DNA of 64,000 bases from Protula sp. h YS-2021 (Eukaryota > Annelida > Polychaeta > Sabellida > Serpulidae). The position numbers and the translations under genes are program-made. Location of the stretch: contig OX457026.1 of NCBI GenBank assembly GCA_949752745.1, forward strand, positions 41,889,894 through 41,953,893, given 5' to 3'. This document shows positions 1 through 30,683 of this stretch, one piece after another; position 1 is the stretch's first letter; each line of letters opens with the position of its first letter. Below the pieces are notes generated by a model. The model searched no databases. It saw only the letters and a program-made list of their open reading frames with translations, and had not been told where the DNA came from.

Positions 1-480
1 TTCAAAATATTTGTTTTTTAATGAAGGAAAGGATATCTGCAAGTAAATTTCGCCTTATAATTATGATAACCTGTGTTTTAGAGACCATTTCGGCAGAAAT
101 ACGTTGATCTGCATATCTTTTGGAATTTTTAAAATTCTCGTTTCGCGTCGTTTCGCAAAGTACAGCAAGCCCCTCCCACCGCTGCTACCTGTAGTTTGTG
201 AAATGAAACAAAACTGTTATTTTGTTTGTTTTACCCCCTCCCCTCGTCAGGTTTTTTGGTTGAAATGAGACTTTGAAAGTGGTGGAGGTCAAAGCAAATA
301 CAAATACATACAATAAAATTAAAATATGATGAACAAATAAAATTAATTCTTCCAAACTTCAATTGGAAAAACATCACTTAGAAAAGCAAATCCCCCAACA
401 GAAGTCCAATTTTGTGTTTCGTTTATTTCGTTCCGTTTTGCAAAAACTTTGTAATAGCAAGTAATAACGAATAAAAACGA

Positions 481-535
481 GTAATAACAACAACAACAAC
501 AACAATAATAATAATAATAATAGTAATAATAATAT
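481..535. repeat. (AAC)n/(AAT)n trinucleotide microsatellite
   Basis: AAC units pass into AAT units over about 55 bases. Tyr- and Leu-rich open frames across it are artefacts of the repeat. Confidence 0.95.
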
Positions 536-776
536 ATGCCTAACCATTTGATATCGCAACCCTCTCTCCTCTTAGCCACAACCACTCCCCCGCCCCCCTC
601 CACACACCCTCCCACACCAAGGCTCCACCTATTCAGGATTTCGTCTTTTTCCTTTCACTTTGAACAGCATTGTGGTTTTGCTTCAAAACACGGGAGGGAG
701 GGGGGCACTTGCCATAAAAGTTTGGGGTAATATGAATGAGTTTTTTAGTTTCTGATTTTATTTAGTCTCTGAACGA

Positions 777-777
<1 letters not shown>

Positions 778-820
<43 letters not shown>
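778..820. repeat. (TTA)n microsatellite
   Basis: About 14 uninterrupted TTA units. Bases 821-1410 around it hold nothing I recognise. Confidence 0.97.
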
Positions 821-821
<1 letters not shown>

Positions 822-1410
822 TGGATCGGGTTATGTACTTATGAAAGTTTGGAAAGAGTGTACTTGTAACGTGAACAATACATCAATTCTTTGAAGATAG
901 TCCCACCCCTTTTCCGTGAGATTTATACGGTATTGTGTGATTCCTTATAAGGGCAGGAAAACAGCATTTCAGCTGGCCTAGATATGCAAATCATTTTTGC
1001 GTGTTCGCACAGCTAATTTTTAAACGGATTTCATCAATTGCTAACAGATGATTAGACGCCATGAGAAAGCACATTAGTAGCCCCTTGTCACTGGAGATGA
1101 CCTCTTTCAATTCAGTTAAATAAAACGTTTCATACAACACTAAACCAGTTTATTCGGGGCAATTTTAGGATTTTTGTTAGTATTACAGGCCAAATATCTT
1201 TCAACTGTCACGAGCTTTCCAAAATGAGCTTCACTTGTTGAACAATCGGTCTTATTTGGACACTGGATGTGTGTGTGTTCGCAGAGAAGGTGGAGAGGGG
1301 GGTTTACACCATGCTTACCGACCCCCCCCCCCAAGATCGTCTCCTTTTATCTAATAAAAGGGTAGCTTCTTGTCAGGTTCGGGAAGGGAGGCAGTTTCAA
1401 ATGCTTATTA

Positions 1411-2533
1411 TTCCCACTTGCAGACAGAGTTTGCAAATGGGTATGCTTTGCTAAGAATTCTGGCTGTTTATTCCTTCCCTTTTTTCGTCTCGGAGGTTTC
1501 CAGAAAACGCCTACAATATTTGACGTAGGATGACGAAATTTGTCACAAAGATAGAGGGTGATGAGATGTCGTGAAATCCGCAATTTTTTTTACCTTGATA
1601 TTCAAGGTCAAATTAAAATTGAGGTCAAAGTATTTTTGACCTCAAAGTGGATTCCAGAAAACTCCTCCTGCAGGGTTTGTAGTGGAAAGACGGTATTTGG
1701 CAGAGACATAGAGGGTAATGTGTTGTCGTGAAAACCGCAAAATTTTTTACCTTCAAGGTCAAGGTCAAATTGAGGTCAAAATATTTTTTCAAATCCCTAC
1801 TCATCACGAAAAAGTGCTAGAAATAGCGTCCAAATCTTTGTTTCCACACGTGTACGGCGTAAGTTGACAGTAACATCGTGGAATGAATCTCGACATTTAA
1901 GGTCAAGGTCAAGGCCATGTGACCTTTGTATATTGTAATCCGTTGGAGAAAAATCTCGAAAACGGTTAGAGAGCTGATTTTCGACCCTTTGGGCCTAAAA
2001 GACGTTATATAAGATGTACCTCTTCGATCTTGACCTCCCCCGTCATGATCAAGGTCACAAACCGGAAGTTGACCATTATCTCGAAAACGGTTAGATATAT
2101 AGCGATTTCGACCCTTTGGGCCTAAAAGACGTTATGTAAAAGGTACTTTGGTGACCTTGACCTTCTTCGTCCTGGTCAGGGTCAAAAACCGGAAGTTGAC
2201 TATTATCTCGAAAACGGTTAGCGATAGAGCAATTTTGAGCTTATTTTCGACCCTTTGGGCCTAATAGACGCTATATAAGATGTACCTGGGTGACCTTGAT
2301 CTCCGTCATCGTCAAGGTCAAAAAACCGGAAGTTGACCATTATCTCAAAAACGGTTAGAAAACTGAATTTGATTATTTGAGACTTCATTATATTTACTTC
2401 GATGTCCTCGTTCAAGATAATAATTCGGAAGCTGACAATTATGTGGAAACACTTAAAATTGTGTCTTTGCCCAGATAGGTTGTATCATTGCAAGTGGGTG
2501 TCATTTCGCTACGTGTAGCGAAATTCGGTCTAG
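1411..2533 (+). mobile_element. Helitron-like/pearl-like non-autonomous element
   Basis: The right end carries a hairpin (TTTCGCTAC, short loop, GTAGCGAAA at about 2507-2525) followed by CTAG and then TT. A hairpin just before CTRR is the classic Helitron 3' end. Just inside the hairpin is the inverse of CCCACTTGCA, which also stands at the left end (about 1413). Inside are two kinds of tandem unit: two diverged copies of about 165 bp rich in AAGGTCAAGGTCAA, then four copies of about 127 bp each containing CTCGAAAACGGTTAG (near 1955, 2082, 2207 and 2345). Tandem cores with short inverted ends are the layout described for bivalve pearl elements. No transposase is encoded. Confidence 0.7.
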
Positions 2534-2884
2534 TTAAGGTCTGCAATTTGAATGCAGGTTTGGTTTGTGTACTGCATTTATTCCCCATTGCTCGCGGTAC
2601 TTTTCACTGTAATTTAAATAAATCTTTCTTGAGGAATAAGGTCAGATAATTTAGCAACAATTTACAATGTGATTTGAATAAATCGCTGCTGCTGAAGAAA
2701 ATTCTTTTCAGTTTGATTTAAATAAATCACGAATGAGGTAGCAATATTCTATTTTCAAAAAGTGTTATTAACTTTGATGGAGCCGAGGAAGTGTTCACAG
2801 AGTATCCCTTAGCGCAAAGAAAACTATCTATTTTTCAGGTCATCTTATCAACAAGCCAGATTTTGCGTTTAGATTTAACGGCAT

Positions 2885-3566
2885 TTGTTGTCACTGGAAT
2901 ATCTGGAAGCTCGAAATCCGAAGGAGTTTGCAAAGCATTTCAAAGAGCTTTCTGGGAAAAATATGAACATGGACAGTGCTTCAGCAGAGCTTCACGCTGA
3001 AGTCACACAAATTGCAATTAATGAACTCGGCGTCCACAGACCTACCGGGAATGATTTAAATAAATCAAATGGTCTTGAAAAATTCCTTGGCTTCAGAGCG
3101 GTACCTTTCACTTCACTGTGTCATGCAACTCAGAGTCAAAGGGTGGGGAACCTGAATGAACCTCAGGTCAACAAATTGTGTGAACATTTTTCTATCGACA
3201 ACATCTATCCTTTCGGTACTAGAAGAACGCGACACAGAAAATGATTTGGTTTATTACCACGTTATTGATGGCAACCATCGGTTTGCAGCCATGCAAAAAC
3301 TGAGGCTTCTAGAGAAAACTACAGGCTGATTTCAAAATGTCCCAGTGGTGGTTTACGCAAACTTGACTGAGGCTGAAGTGCTAGGGTTAACTGTACGTGA
3401 AAACGCCAAGTCAGAAGCGGCATTGAAGATGACAGATTGCGATATGGTCGAGACACTCAGAAAGGTTGTATCTTCTATGAGCAGCAAAGACAACAAAGAA
3501 ATACTGAAAGAGTGCTATGATCTCTTCCAAGCAAAAGGGGTGGGAACAGTATTTAAAAAAAAATAA
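2885..3566 (+). pseudogene. ParB/sulfiredoxin-like nuclease-fold domain (broken)
   Basis: The first open part (2885-3213) reaches a segment LNEPQVNKLCEHF, which resembles the helix that precedes the core of ParB-N domains. After a one-base frame change near 3214 the next frame gives YYHVIDGNHRFAAMQKL, matching the hallmark of ParB/Srx domains (strand, D-G-N/E-H-R, helix). A TGA at 3328-3330 interrupts it, and the same frame continues with VPVVVYANLTEAEVLGL and VRENA, which fits the strand, 'lteeea..la' helix and E/R-E-N-A element that follow in ParB. ParB domains are mostly prokaryotic partition or nuclease domains; in animals they are rare and their role is not clear to me. The fold call rests on motif order by eye, without an alignment. 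Confidence 0.6.
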
Positions 3567-3773
3567 TATTCTCCATTCCAAGATACTTTTCAGGCATTAT
3601 TCATATTACTCATAATTGAATCATGGAGAATTGCATTTAAGTGCATAAAATGCGTTAAAATGAAGAAGACTAAATGGCATTAAATTTTTATTTCGTAATG
3701 AAACACAATAAGAAGAAGTACAGAACCCATATAATGGACAAGTATGGTGATAATGGTCACATAATTGTTTCAG

Positions 3774-4001
3774 AGGGGTCCCCAACAGGCACTGCAGTAC
3801 CATTTGCATGTTGAGCGGTTGCCGGAATCCGACTCTGCTATGATTCACAATGCATTCAGAGAAGGGCAATTCCAGTCCTCAATCTTGAATCCGTTGATGA
3901 ACTGTAGAATAGAGGAAAAGAGCAGGATTTTAAAGAAATTTGAGGAGTCAAATTGGGACAAAAGTGTTCTGAGAAACGCGAGTGAAAAGAAGAAGGCTGA
4001 A
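3774..4001 (+). pseudogene. Exon following the ParB-like domain, function unknown
   Basis: A good acceptor (TTGTTTCAG) and donor (GAA|GTAAGT) bound 228 bases, exactly 76 codons with no stop. The sequence runs RGPQQALQYHLHVERLPE and ends in a basic, helical stretch (KKKAE). It could join in frame to the ParB-like part through a GTGGGA donor near 3539, but that donor is weak. I do not recognise a family. It is likely helical and may mediate contacts or nucleic-acid binding. Confidence 0.5.
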
Positions 4002-4220
4002 GTAAGTTCCGTTTAAGGGGTTGCAAAGAAAATAATTAATTTATAATAATTAAATAGAAGGTCTGTGTATGTTTATTTTTTATGCATTTGTCAATCACTC
4101 AGTGCGAAGTACGAAGTCTAGCGATTTCAAGTAACTGTTTAATTTTCTTAGAATGAAAGAATATGGTTGGATAATTAAATGAGATTAGTTATTTTCCTCA
4201 TGTCATTTATATTTACACAG

Positions 4221-4352
4221 AATGAAACGCTTGCTATCGAAATCAGTGATGACCTGATAACCGTCACAAAAAAATCAAAAACAATATGGCGGCTCAAGTG
4301 TTAGTTAATGGAATCCAGCTGTCTGCAACAGAACTTAAGGAGGCTTTACTGG
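4221..4352 (+). pseudogene. Probable exon with internal frame change
   Basis: It starts after ATTTACACAG and ends at CTG G|GTAAAA. The first half reads NETLAIEISDDLITVTKK in the frame left by the previous exon. The second half reads MAAQVLVNGIQLSATELKEA in another frame. The switch falls in an A-rich run (AAAAAAATCAAAAAC), a common slippage site. It ends in phase 1, like the exons that follow. Confidence 0.4.
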
Positions 4353-5086
4353 GTAAAAAACTAAAGTTAATTTGATACCTAAGCGCATAAATCAAATACC
4401 AAGTTCACATGTTAGTTTTAAAAAGCCACATAGAACTTTTTATATTAATTAAAACTAATGATTAATTTCAATGATGAATAAAGAATAATCAACGCAAGAG
4501 TTTTGATTCAAAGTTCTTTAACTATATTCCTTGTTATGACGTTATGACAAATAAAAATAAATAAAATAAACAAATAAAAAGATATCATTAAGAAAGTAAA
4601 AGCTTAAATTTGAATGTATTAATCTTTTTGGAAATTAAAAGTACAGTTTTCGCAAAAAAACAAGTCTTTTATTTTAGAACATGCATTAAATATAATGTTA
4701 TGTTTGCAGAAACAGCACAGTCGGTCGTTACAAAGCGAATGGAATCGTGTGGAAAGTATAGTAATAGATGGAAAACTCGAAAAATGAATACCAAGTGATA
4801 TGATTCAATAATACGCGAAAGGCAAAATTGCAATGCCCAGCGTGCCCAATACTTCCTTTCCCTCGTGTTAGTAAAATCCTTTCAGCCACACTGCTGTATT
4901 CACATAAGTATTTTGACAAAATGAAAGGATATTTCAACAAAATTATCTTTAAAACGTCACATATGATTTATTGAAATCACTGCTATTGCTCGATTTAATA
5001 ATTGCAAATAAACCTAACTGCTATTTAATTGATCATTTTCACAACATTTTTAATGCCAACACCCACAAAGCTCTCTTTTCCTTTAG

Positions 5087-5505
5087 GTTCAACCAGAGAG
5101 CTGCCTACTCTCCAGATTGCCGAAGATGATCATACAGCTTTGGAAGATAGAACAAGCGAGTTCAATGGTAAGTTAGATTTTGCTCTTCTTATTGCATAAG
5201 TCATAATTAAATAATACTTTACTGATCCGAAAAATCTTAACCGTGCCCTTGAAAGTAAAGTAAAATTTTGCTCTTCTTATTGCACAACCCACAATCAAAT
5301 AATCTCATCTGAAAAATCATAACCGGGACCCTGAAAGTAAAGTTTCGTGATTTTTTAAAATAATTTCTATACATTAAAAACGTCTTGAGATATAAGATTC
5401 TCATCCCTATTTCTTATGCTTTTTATGTTATAGGTACAACAAAGGCAGCAGCCACGAAGAAGAAACCTAGGAAGAGGAAAAATGCCGAAGAAAGAAGCCC
5501 AGACG
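5087..5505 (+). pseudogene. Exon pair (copy 1): acidic module plus basic NLS-like module
   Basis: Exon 5087-5167 (81 bases) encodes an acidic module, STRELPTLQIAEDD and onward. Exon 5434-5505 (72 bases) encodes TTKAAATKKKPRKRKNAEE, a probable nuclear localisation signal. Both are flanked by phase-1 introns with clean AG and GT sites (TTTAG|GTTC and AATG|GTAAGT; TATAG|GTAC and GACG|GTAGAG). Both exons recur about 766 bases downstream, so the pair was duplicated together with its intron. Confidence 0.55.
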
Positions 5506-5852
5506 GTAGAGTTTTCAGAAAGATTTTTTCAATTTTGATGACGTTTGTCCATCTACACAGCCATTTGACTTGATTTAAATAAATCTACTAGCATAACATC
5601 GGTATTAATACGATTAGTTAGTTAGCTTATTGAGGAAATGACTATGTTTCCAATTCATATTGAATCGCTATTATGACAAAAAGTACATTTCAACAATATT
5701 CTCTTTTCAACGTAAGAAATTATTTCAACGGATGCTGTTGTTACTATATAAAATAGCTGCAAATAAAACGGAATGCTACTTCATTAATTAGTCACTTTTG
5801 CTATTCATAATTTTCTATTCACAGTACTTTGATACGTTTTGCTTTGTTTTAG

Positions 5853-6265
5853 GTTCAACAGAAGAGCAGTCTACGCTCTATATTGCTGACTCCAAATTAC
5901 TGACTCCAGAACGCCTTTAGAGGATGTTACAGGCGAGTTACTCTCTATATTGCTGACTCCAAATTACTGACTCCAGAACACCTTTAGAGGATGTTACAGG
6001 CGAGTTAAATCGTAAGTTATATAATTTCTTTTATATAAATTATAATAAGATAATACCATTGTAATCCGAGAAAAAAACAGAACCATATCATTTAAAGTAA
6101 AATCTCATGATTTTTACATTTTTGTACATCCAAACACCTTGAGATATTAGTTTATCATCCTCCGTTCATATGCCTTATATGTTACGGGTAAAACAAAGGC
6201 AGCAGCAGCAAAAGCAACTGTTAAAAATGCGAAACGGAAGAATGTCGAAGAAATAACACAAGACG
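5853..6265 (+). pseudogene. Exon pair (copy 2), damaged duplicate
   Basis: This copy matches 5087-5505 in order and spacing. The first exon (5853-6011) carries an internal tandem duplication of about 67 bases, plus an extra CCAAATTACTGACT that creates an early stop in the first unit. The second exon (6188-6265) encodes KTKAAAAKATVKNAKRKN, but its acceptor reads TTACGG where copy 1 has TTATAG, so it should no longer splice there. Confidence 0.55.
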
Positions 6266-6513
6266 GTACAGAGTCTTTACTTTTATCGCCGTCTGCAAAA
6301 CTCCACAGCCAATTGCCTTAAACAAACTTTACTTGATTTAAATAAATCATTTAAATAATATCAGAGCATATTTATTTCATGAGGACAATATGATTTTTTG
6401 TAATGAAACCGGTGATTTATCTAATTCAAGTAAGTTCACTGTAAAATGTTATACAAATCACAAAACTGTTTTTCCTGTTAAAATATCTAATGCATTTGAA
6501 AATATATGTTTAG

Positions 6514-6669
6514 GACATAAGAGATTTAAAAGATTTAAAGATAAAAAATGTAGGCATGAAACGAGTTCAGGTGTTAAAAGGAAACAGACAAAGGGCGATT
6601 GTAACGAAGAAGATAAAGAAGAGGCGAATGACGTATATAAGTTCGTCCAATCTCTAGTCAAACCCAGTG
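6514..6669 (+). pseudogene. Lysine-rich exon of the ParB-like gene
   Basis: 156 bases (52 codons) between TGTTTAG and G|GTATGT, phase 1 at both ends. It encodes a strongly basic stretch (HKRFKRFKDKKCRHE) followed by an acidic helix ending FVQSLVKPS. It looks like a nuclear or nucleic-acid-binding linker. No known domain is recognised. Confidence 0.5.
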
Positions 6670-6877
6670 GTATGTGTTAGGCTTATTTTTCTCAAAATAT
6701 TTTTGGTGAAACATTCTTTCAAACCTGTGAAAATAGAAATTGTGTCATTTCAGCAAACTGAATTATGCAGCCTAAGGGTATGATTCTGAAAGTAGTGCTT
6801 TATTTCCTCCAAAGTATTGGTTCAATACACAATTTTGTGTAATTGCTATATTGTGTTTTGCCATTGTTTCTCTACAG

Positions 6878-7430
6878 GGTCTCAAGAAGGCACCATTATG
6901 GATCGCTGTAGGTGATGCCGTTTTGATCGGTATGCCAAAAACAGCTGTGGCTGCGGACAAAAGGGTTCTCTGGAGTGGCATTGCAACCAAAGTTTCAAAC
7001 ACAACTGTGCACTTTGACTGGGTGGATAAAAACGAACAAGGGCAGTGGCAACGAAAGCTGAGAGGTGCCTCAAAAACAACTAAAGATAACATTCTTGCTA
7101 AATTTGAATGGAATGGATCCGGGCAACTGCCACATGAACTTCAACTTGTAGAAGTAGGTAAATTTCATTAGATAATTTAAAGAACTTAATTCGTAGTGTT
7201 ATAATATATCGAACTTGTCAGAAAAGAAATGTTCGATAGATAATTTATACTGCGAACTTGATAAAAATGTTAAACAAGTAGGTGATGTAGAGAAATTTAT
7301 CCAATAACTATTTTTTCTGCCTAACTGGAGCTCGTTGTCAAAAACATGATTGTACGATCAGTTCAAATATTTAATTGTTACAGGTGTTCCAGCAGGAAAT
7401 GATACCGAACAGGGTTGCCGCGCTGATTAG
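6878..7430 (+). pseudogene. C-terminal module and last exon of the ParB-like gene
   Basis: Exon 6878-7157 holds the longest clean block in this gene: WIAVGDAVLIGMP, WSGIATKVSNTTVHFDW and a following charged segment. The pattern 'V-G-D-x-V-L-I' with short strands suggests a small SH3-like barrel, but I cannot name a family. The donor is GAAGTAG|GTAAAT. The last exon starts after TTACAG at 7384 and stops at TAG 7428-7430. The frame at the start of 6878 does not match the phase-1 end of the preceding exon, consistent with a one-base deletion. Confidence 0.45.
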
Positions 7431-10407
7431 TGCCCTCAAGATTAAAACAATATCTATAGTTTCATAATACTGTGTGCTTAATTTCATCCAGTCGTCAGAT
7501 TTTGTTTTTGTTGCTGCAATGTTATTTAAACGAATCGTAGAACCCAATATTATCAAAGCTGACTGAAATTCGATACTGATGTACGAGCTAATTTTGTACC
7601 ATTCATGGCTAAGTGTATTTCCCAACCATAGATGATTCCGATTTGATGTTCTATACACAGCGTAGCTGCTTTTAATTGTATGTACTGTTTAAGCCATATG
7701 TTTGATTTATGTTCGTTTATTGTAAAACAATTATCATTTCATAATTTGCACTAGAAGAAAAGATAACTAGATAACTGGTTTGATTTGTGTGTGGTTGTCA
7801 GTAAATAAATACTTATGGTGTATAGATGGCAAAGTTTCAATTGTGGAAAACTCCCAAATAAACTTCAATGTTTAAGTCTGATGTCATAAAGTAATGATAT
7901 TGGATGGTTAATCATAGCCACATACAACGCCACGAGAAACGTGAAGAATCAGTTAGAATAATTAAAAAATTGTGATTATTTCCAGAGTTTAACTTTACAA
8001 TAGCCAAACAGAAATGTGATAGTTGAGAGTAGACTTAGAAGGATATGTATCAATATATATTGCAACCATATAATGCAGCATATATTTCATATGTTTTCAT
8101 GAATGTAAACAACGATTTTAAATTTTTAATTCAAGTTTTGACACGCTATGTGCAAAGAAAACAATAACCAAGGAGTCCATTTTATCTAACATTTAGTAAA
8201 TTTGAAATAAATCGATTCCTTTAGTCTGTTTGTGTAATGATTATTTTCCCCTTTTCCCCTTGCAGTCTCAAAAACAATGTTTGTCGCATCAATAGCCCTT
8301 CTATTTTGTCATCTGATTAGTCAAGGCTTCTGCAAATTTTTTATTAAGCACTTGTCTGCAAATTTTTTATTAAGCTCGTATTTATAAAATAAATACGGAC
8401 AACTGAATCCACTAAAAGTTTATTTTAAAACAGGGCTTATCTGGCCGATACGATAACTGTCAGACTAACGTTGATCGTGTTAGTAAGGCCTTCCGCATTC
8501 CGTTTAAATATCACTACATGACTTGATCTTACGGCTCTTTATCTTACGGAAGCTTGGGAAGAAAAGTGGTTGCTTTTCGGTTCCTGAGCTGGTGATTGCG
8601 GACACAGTCATGCTCAGGTAGCCAAGTCGCTCAAGAACACCTTTTTGACAACGGCTCATTGTGAAAATAGAAACAATCCTACCGTCCCGAAATATTGACC
8701 CATATTATTACGTATAATATGGTTTAAATTTCCCTCAGTGTTATGACCCAAAATGTCCCGTTATGGCCATAAAAAACCCAAAATTTAACACCAGAATTTC
8801 AGATCAAGGCCCACAATATAGGTGATACTGTGACCTATATGAAAAGAAATTTCGACCCTAAAACTGGAAATTTTACCCGAATCATTCGTCTGATTTACTT
8901 GTCTAGTTCTAAGTAAGTCATGAAGCGCATTTTAACGCCCTATTACGGGTCATTCATTCAGGGGGTGAAATGTGGGTTATTTCTTCGTACTGATTTCTTA
9001 CTGTCCAATACGTCAAAAATGTTGCTATTTAGCAGATGACTTATTTTGAGTCAACATGAAGTTTTACTGATTAGTAAGAAAATGGTGACCTCTATGTCAA
9101 TAATTTCACAACTGGTTAATAATATCTTTACTGGTTTTGATGACACATAGCAGCAATATCTGCCAACTGTTGCTTTCCAGACAACATTAAAAAATGATTG
9201 ACCTGGGAATCCACCGATCAGATTACAATATTCACCCAAGTCTTACAACAATTAAGTTTGTCTTTCAAGGATTGTTGAAGATTGTGGATTTGAATTTCGA
9301 ATGTGATGATAGAGTGACGTTGTGATGACAGTTCACGTTTTAACCGGCGAGTGAGGGTCTCTGCCTCAGTGGGCCCTCGTGTGTTAGGGAAGTCAATTAC
9401 ACCCCAGACACTCTTTGTCGCGGAAGGCGCATCTGACGGCCGCACCGGTTAATGCAGCACTATTTTAGTTTATATAAAGCTTTGAAAAGTATATATTTGT
9501 ACAAGCTGTTCTTTTATGTTAAGTAGATCTGTTACAGGCATATCATAAATAACCCTAGAATTGTAATTGCCACCAGGTTTAATTTGGACAATTTTTTTAT
9601 CAAAGTCAAGAATAATTATAATGTCTATATTTGCATTGTTCAAAATTTTACAATCCTGTCCTAGTAACATCTCGAATAGCTAGACGTAATAAGCAATTTT
9701 ACAAGAAGCCTGTTATTATTTTTTAATTGTTTTTTCTTAATTGTTCTTTTTTTTCAAAAACAGACAAAAAGGACGCCATTATTCATGGATAAACTAGACC
9801 ATCTGGCTAGGCGATTATTTCAGAAAACGCGAGACATTTACGGAACTGCTAAAAAGGTCATCCCTTGGACCGATAGCCACACAAATCTGTCAGAAAAGTC
9901 ACATGTCATATGGACCCGATAATCTCCTAAAATGGCGAGAACTTGTAATTGTTTTTGATGAGAAATGTGCACAAGGCTCAGGCGTAAATTGCTGAAACTG
10001 TTCCCAGACTGCCATTTTCGCCATTCTTTCTACCTTTCGAGTGAACATTAGTATCAATTTTTTGCGCCAGCCCCGATCAATTTACTTACAGTTTATTAGA
10101 TTCGACTGTTCATAATAACAGGGATATCTTACTGGCCCACAGTATATAGCCAGTTGCCTATTTTATGTGCCTGCACTAACACTTGCACATGTCAACAACG
10201 TTAAAAGGAAAAATCTTTCGAATAAGGAGTATAAAGAACTTGTGCCAACGAACGTATATACAACATAGTAAACAATCAATAAAAAGCTGACAAAATGCTA
10301 AAATGCTTACTTCTTCAGAAATATGGAATGTGTAAAAGAATAAAAGAATAAAAGCAAATCATAAATTTTACAGTCGTTACAGAAAAAAAACAAGTTTAAT
10401 TTCCGCT
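7431..10407. other. Intergenic, no confident gene
   Basis: AT-rich spacer between the convergent ParB-like and temptin/monooxygenase genes. I see no supported gene. A TTTATT at about 10091 could serve as poly(A) signal (AATAAA on the minus strand) for the monooxygenase gene. Confidence 0.5.
8277..8387 (+). CDS. Possible small secreted-peptide exon (weak)
   Basis: A 36-codon frame begins 14 bases after a pyrimidine-rich acceptor (TTTTCCCCTTGCAG). Its first 20 residues look like a signal peptide (MFVASIALLFCHLISQGFC). The rest comes from a direct repeat of TCTGCAAATTTTTTATTAAG at about 8329 and 8354. It could be a first coding exon whose partner I cannot see, or chance. Confidence 0.2.
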   Translation: MFVASIALLFCHLISQGFCKFFIKHLSANFLLSSYL

Positions 10408-29594
<19,187 letters not shown>

Positions 29595-29597
<3 letters not shown>

Positions 29598-29660
29598 GTT
29601 GGTAATCGTCAGTTATCCCATGAAAACCAGCAAATCAGCACACCTGTTCTCCCCGCTTTT
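29595..29660 (-). CDS. Exon 1: 5' leader and start codon
   Basis: On the minus strand the exon ends CAACATG|GTAAGTC, so the start codon is the last triplet before the intron and exon 2 follows in frame. The upper limit (about 29660) is a guess. TAAATAAG lies just upstream on the minus strand (about 29664-29671) and could act as a TATA-like box. Confidence 0.6.
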
Positions 29661-30354
29661 GTGCTTATTTAGGTAAGTTATTTTTACCTTCGCTATTTAC
29701 AATACCACGCTTGGGTGAAATTGCAAAGGGGTTTTACACGGGGCAGGTAAATACCGTATCACCACAAGATTTTGTGTAATCTGGTTTCCAAATGAAATTA
29801 AACTCACATGGTGCATGCACTGCCTCAAATGTTATTTTTAAGGTTTATTTCATAATGATATGCGCTTTCACAACTATAAATGTAAGTTTGCGTTGCTATG
29901 ACGACATGTTTGGTTTGAATTTGTGGTTTGGCTAAAAAAGAAAAAAGAAAACGCCTGAGCGCCTTTGCTGCATCGTTCGACACTTGGACCTCGGCTTGAA
30001 CTCACAGCCTTCCGAGCATTCATTAATGCTCTCATTCAAGTCTCTTCAAGCCGACCACTAAATATTTCAGTCAAGGGGGAAATGATGGGAATATTGCTTA
30101 CTCCCTGAGATAAAAACACAAGCCATAATTTTATGCGAAGTGTCAAAACGATTCAGCCATAAATGTAAGAAACACAGATTTTAAGCTTCAAACTTACATG
30201 CGTATTGTAACATTTGCAAAACAATATCAACCAAACTGTTCTCTCTGCCGAGTAGTAAAACTACACTTGGGACCATAAAAATTACAGTCCTTAATACCTA
30301 CAAATTCCGCATAAGTCCGTGTTAAAAAGTAGTGTCACGATGCCATGCCGTGTC

Positions 30355-30530
30355 CCAGCATACATTCTGACGTCGATATAATGTCGATTTCTGACCCAAC
30401 GTCGAGCGTACCAGACCGCAATTTACATCTTCCTGTAATTTGGTGGTGACTGGTCTCGACCACAACGTCTGATCAGTGTCTTTTACACAACGTTGAATAG
30501 ACACTGAGTAGGCAACGATGCTTAGTTGCT
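30355..30530. repeat. ACGTTG/GACGTC-rich element fragment
   Basis: The phrases CATACATTCTGACGTCGAT and CACAACGTTGAATAGAC match the left end and interior of the element at 25597-27777. Only part of it remains. Confidence 0.55.
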
Positions 30531-30683
30531 GGTATTTTTGTTCAGATCCAATCTCTGCCTGAGAGATAAGTAATAGCAGTTTCGTGGTGCTACAAAAAGA
30601 GCTTTCACAAGTATCCTTGTACCACATGGCACTATGAAAGAGATGTTGACAAGAAACATAAACTACTCGCAGGTCAAGTGATT

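Larger units (their letters stand above)
2885..7430 (+). pseudogene. Decayed multi-exon gene with ParB/Srx-like domain
   Basis: Coding blocks follow one another on the plus strand with recognisable splice sites: the ParB-like part (2885-3560), 3774-4001, 4221-4352, possibly one at 4710-4797, 5087-5167, 5434-5505, 5853-6011, 6188-6265, 6514-6669, 6878-7157 and 7384-7430. From 4352 on, most introns fall after the first base of a glycine codon (phase 1), so the exons are interchangeable modules. The middle exons encode basic, low-complexity linkers with a likely nuclear signal (KKKPRKRK). Breaks are a frameshift near 3214, an in-frame TGA at 3328-3330, a frame change in 4221-4352, a disrupted 67-bp duplication at 5853-6011, a lost acceptor at 6187 and a frame change at the start of 6878-7157. 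I infer a pseudogene of a once spliced host gene. No first exon or promoter was recognised. Confidence 0.6.

Noticed and set aside
29985..30025. A GTTCAAGCC-like box on the minus strand suggesting a tRNA-derived SINE
   Set aside because: No A box or cloverleaf could be found at a suitable distance.
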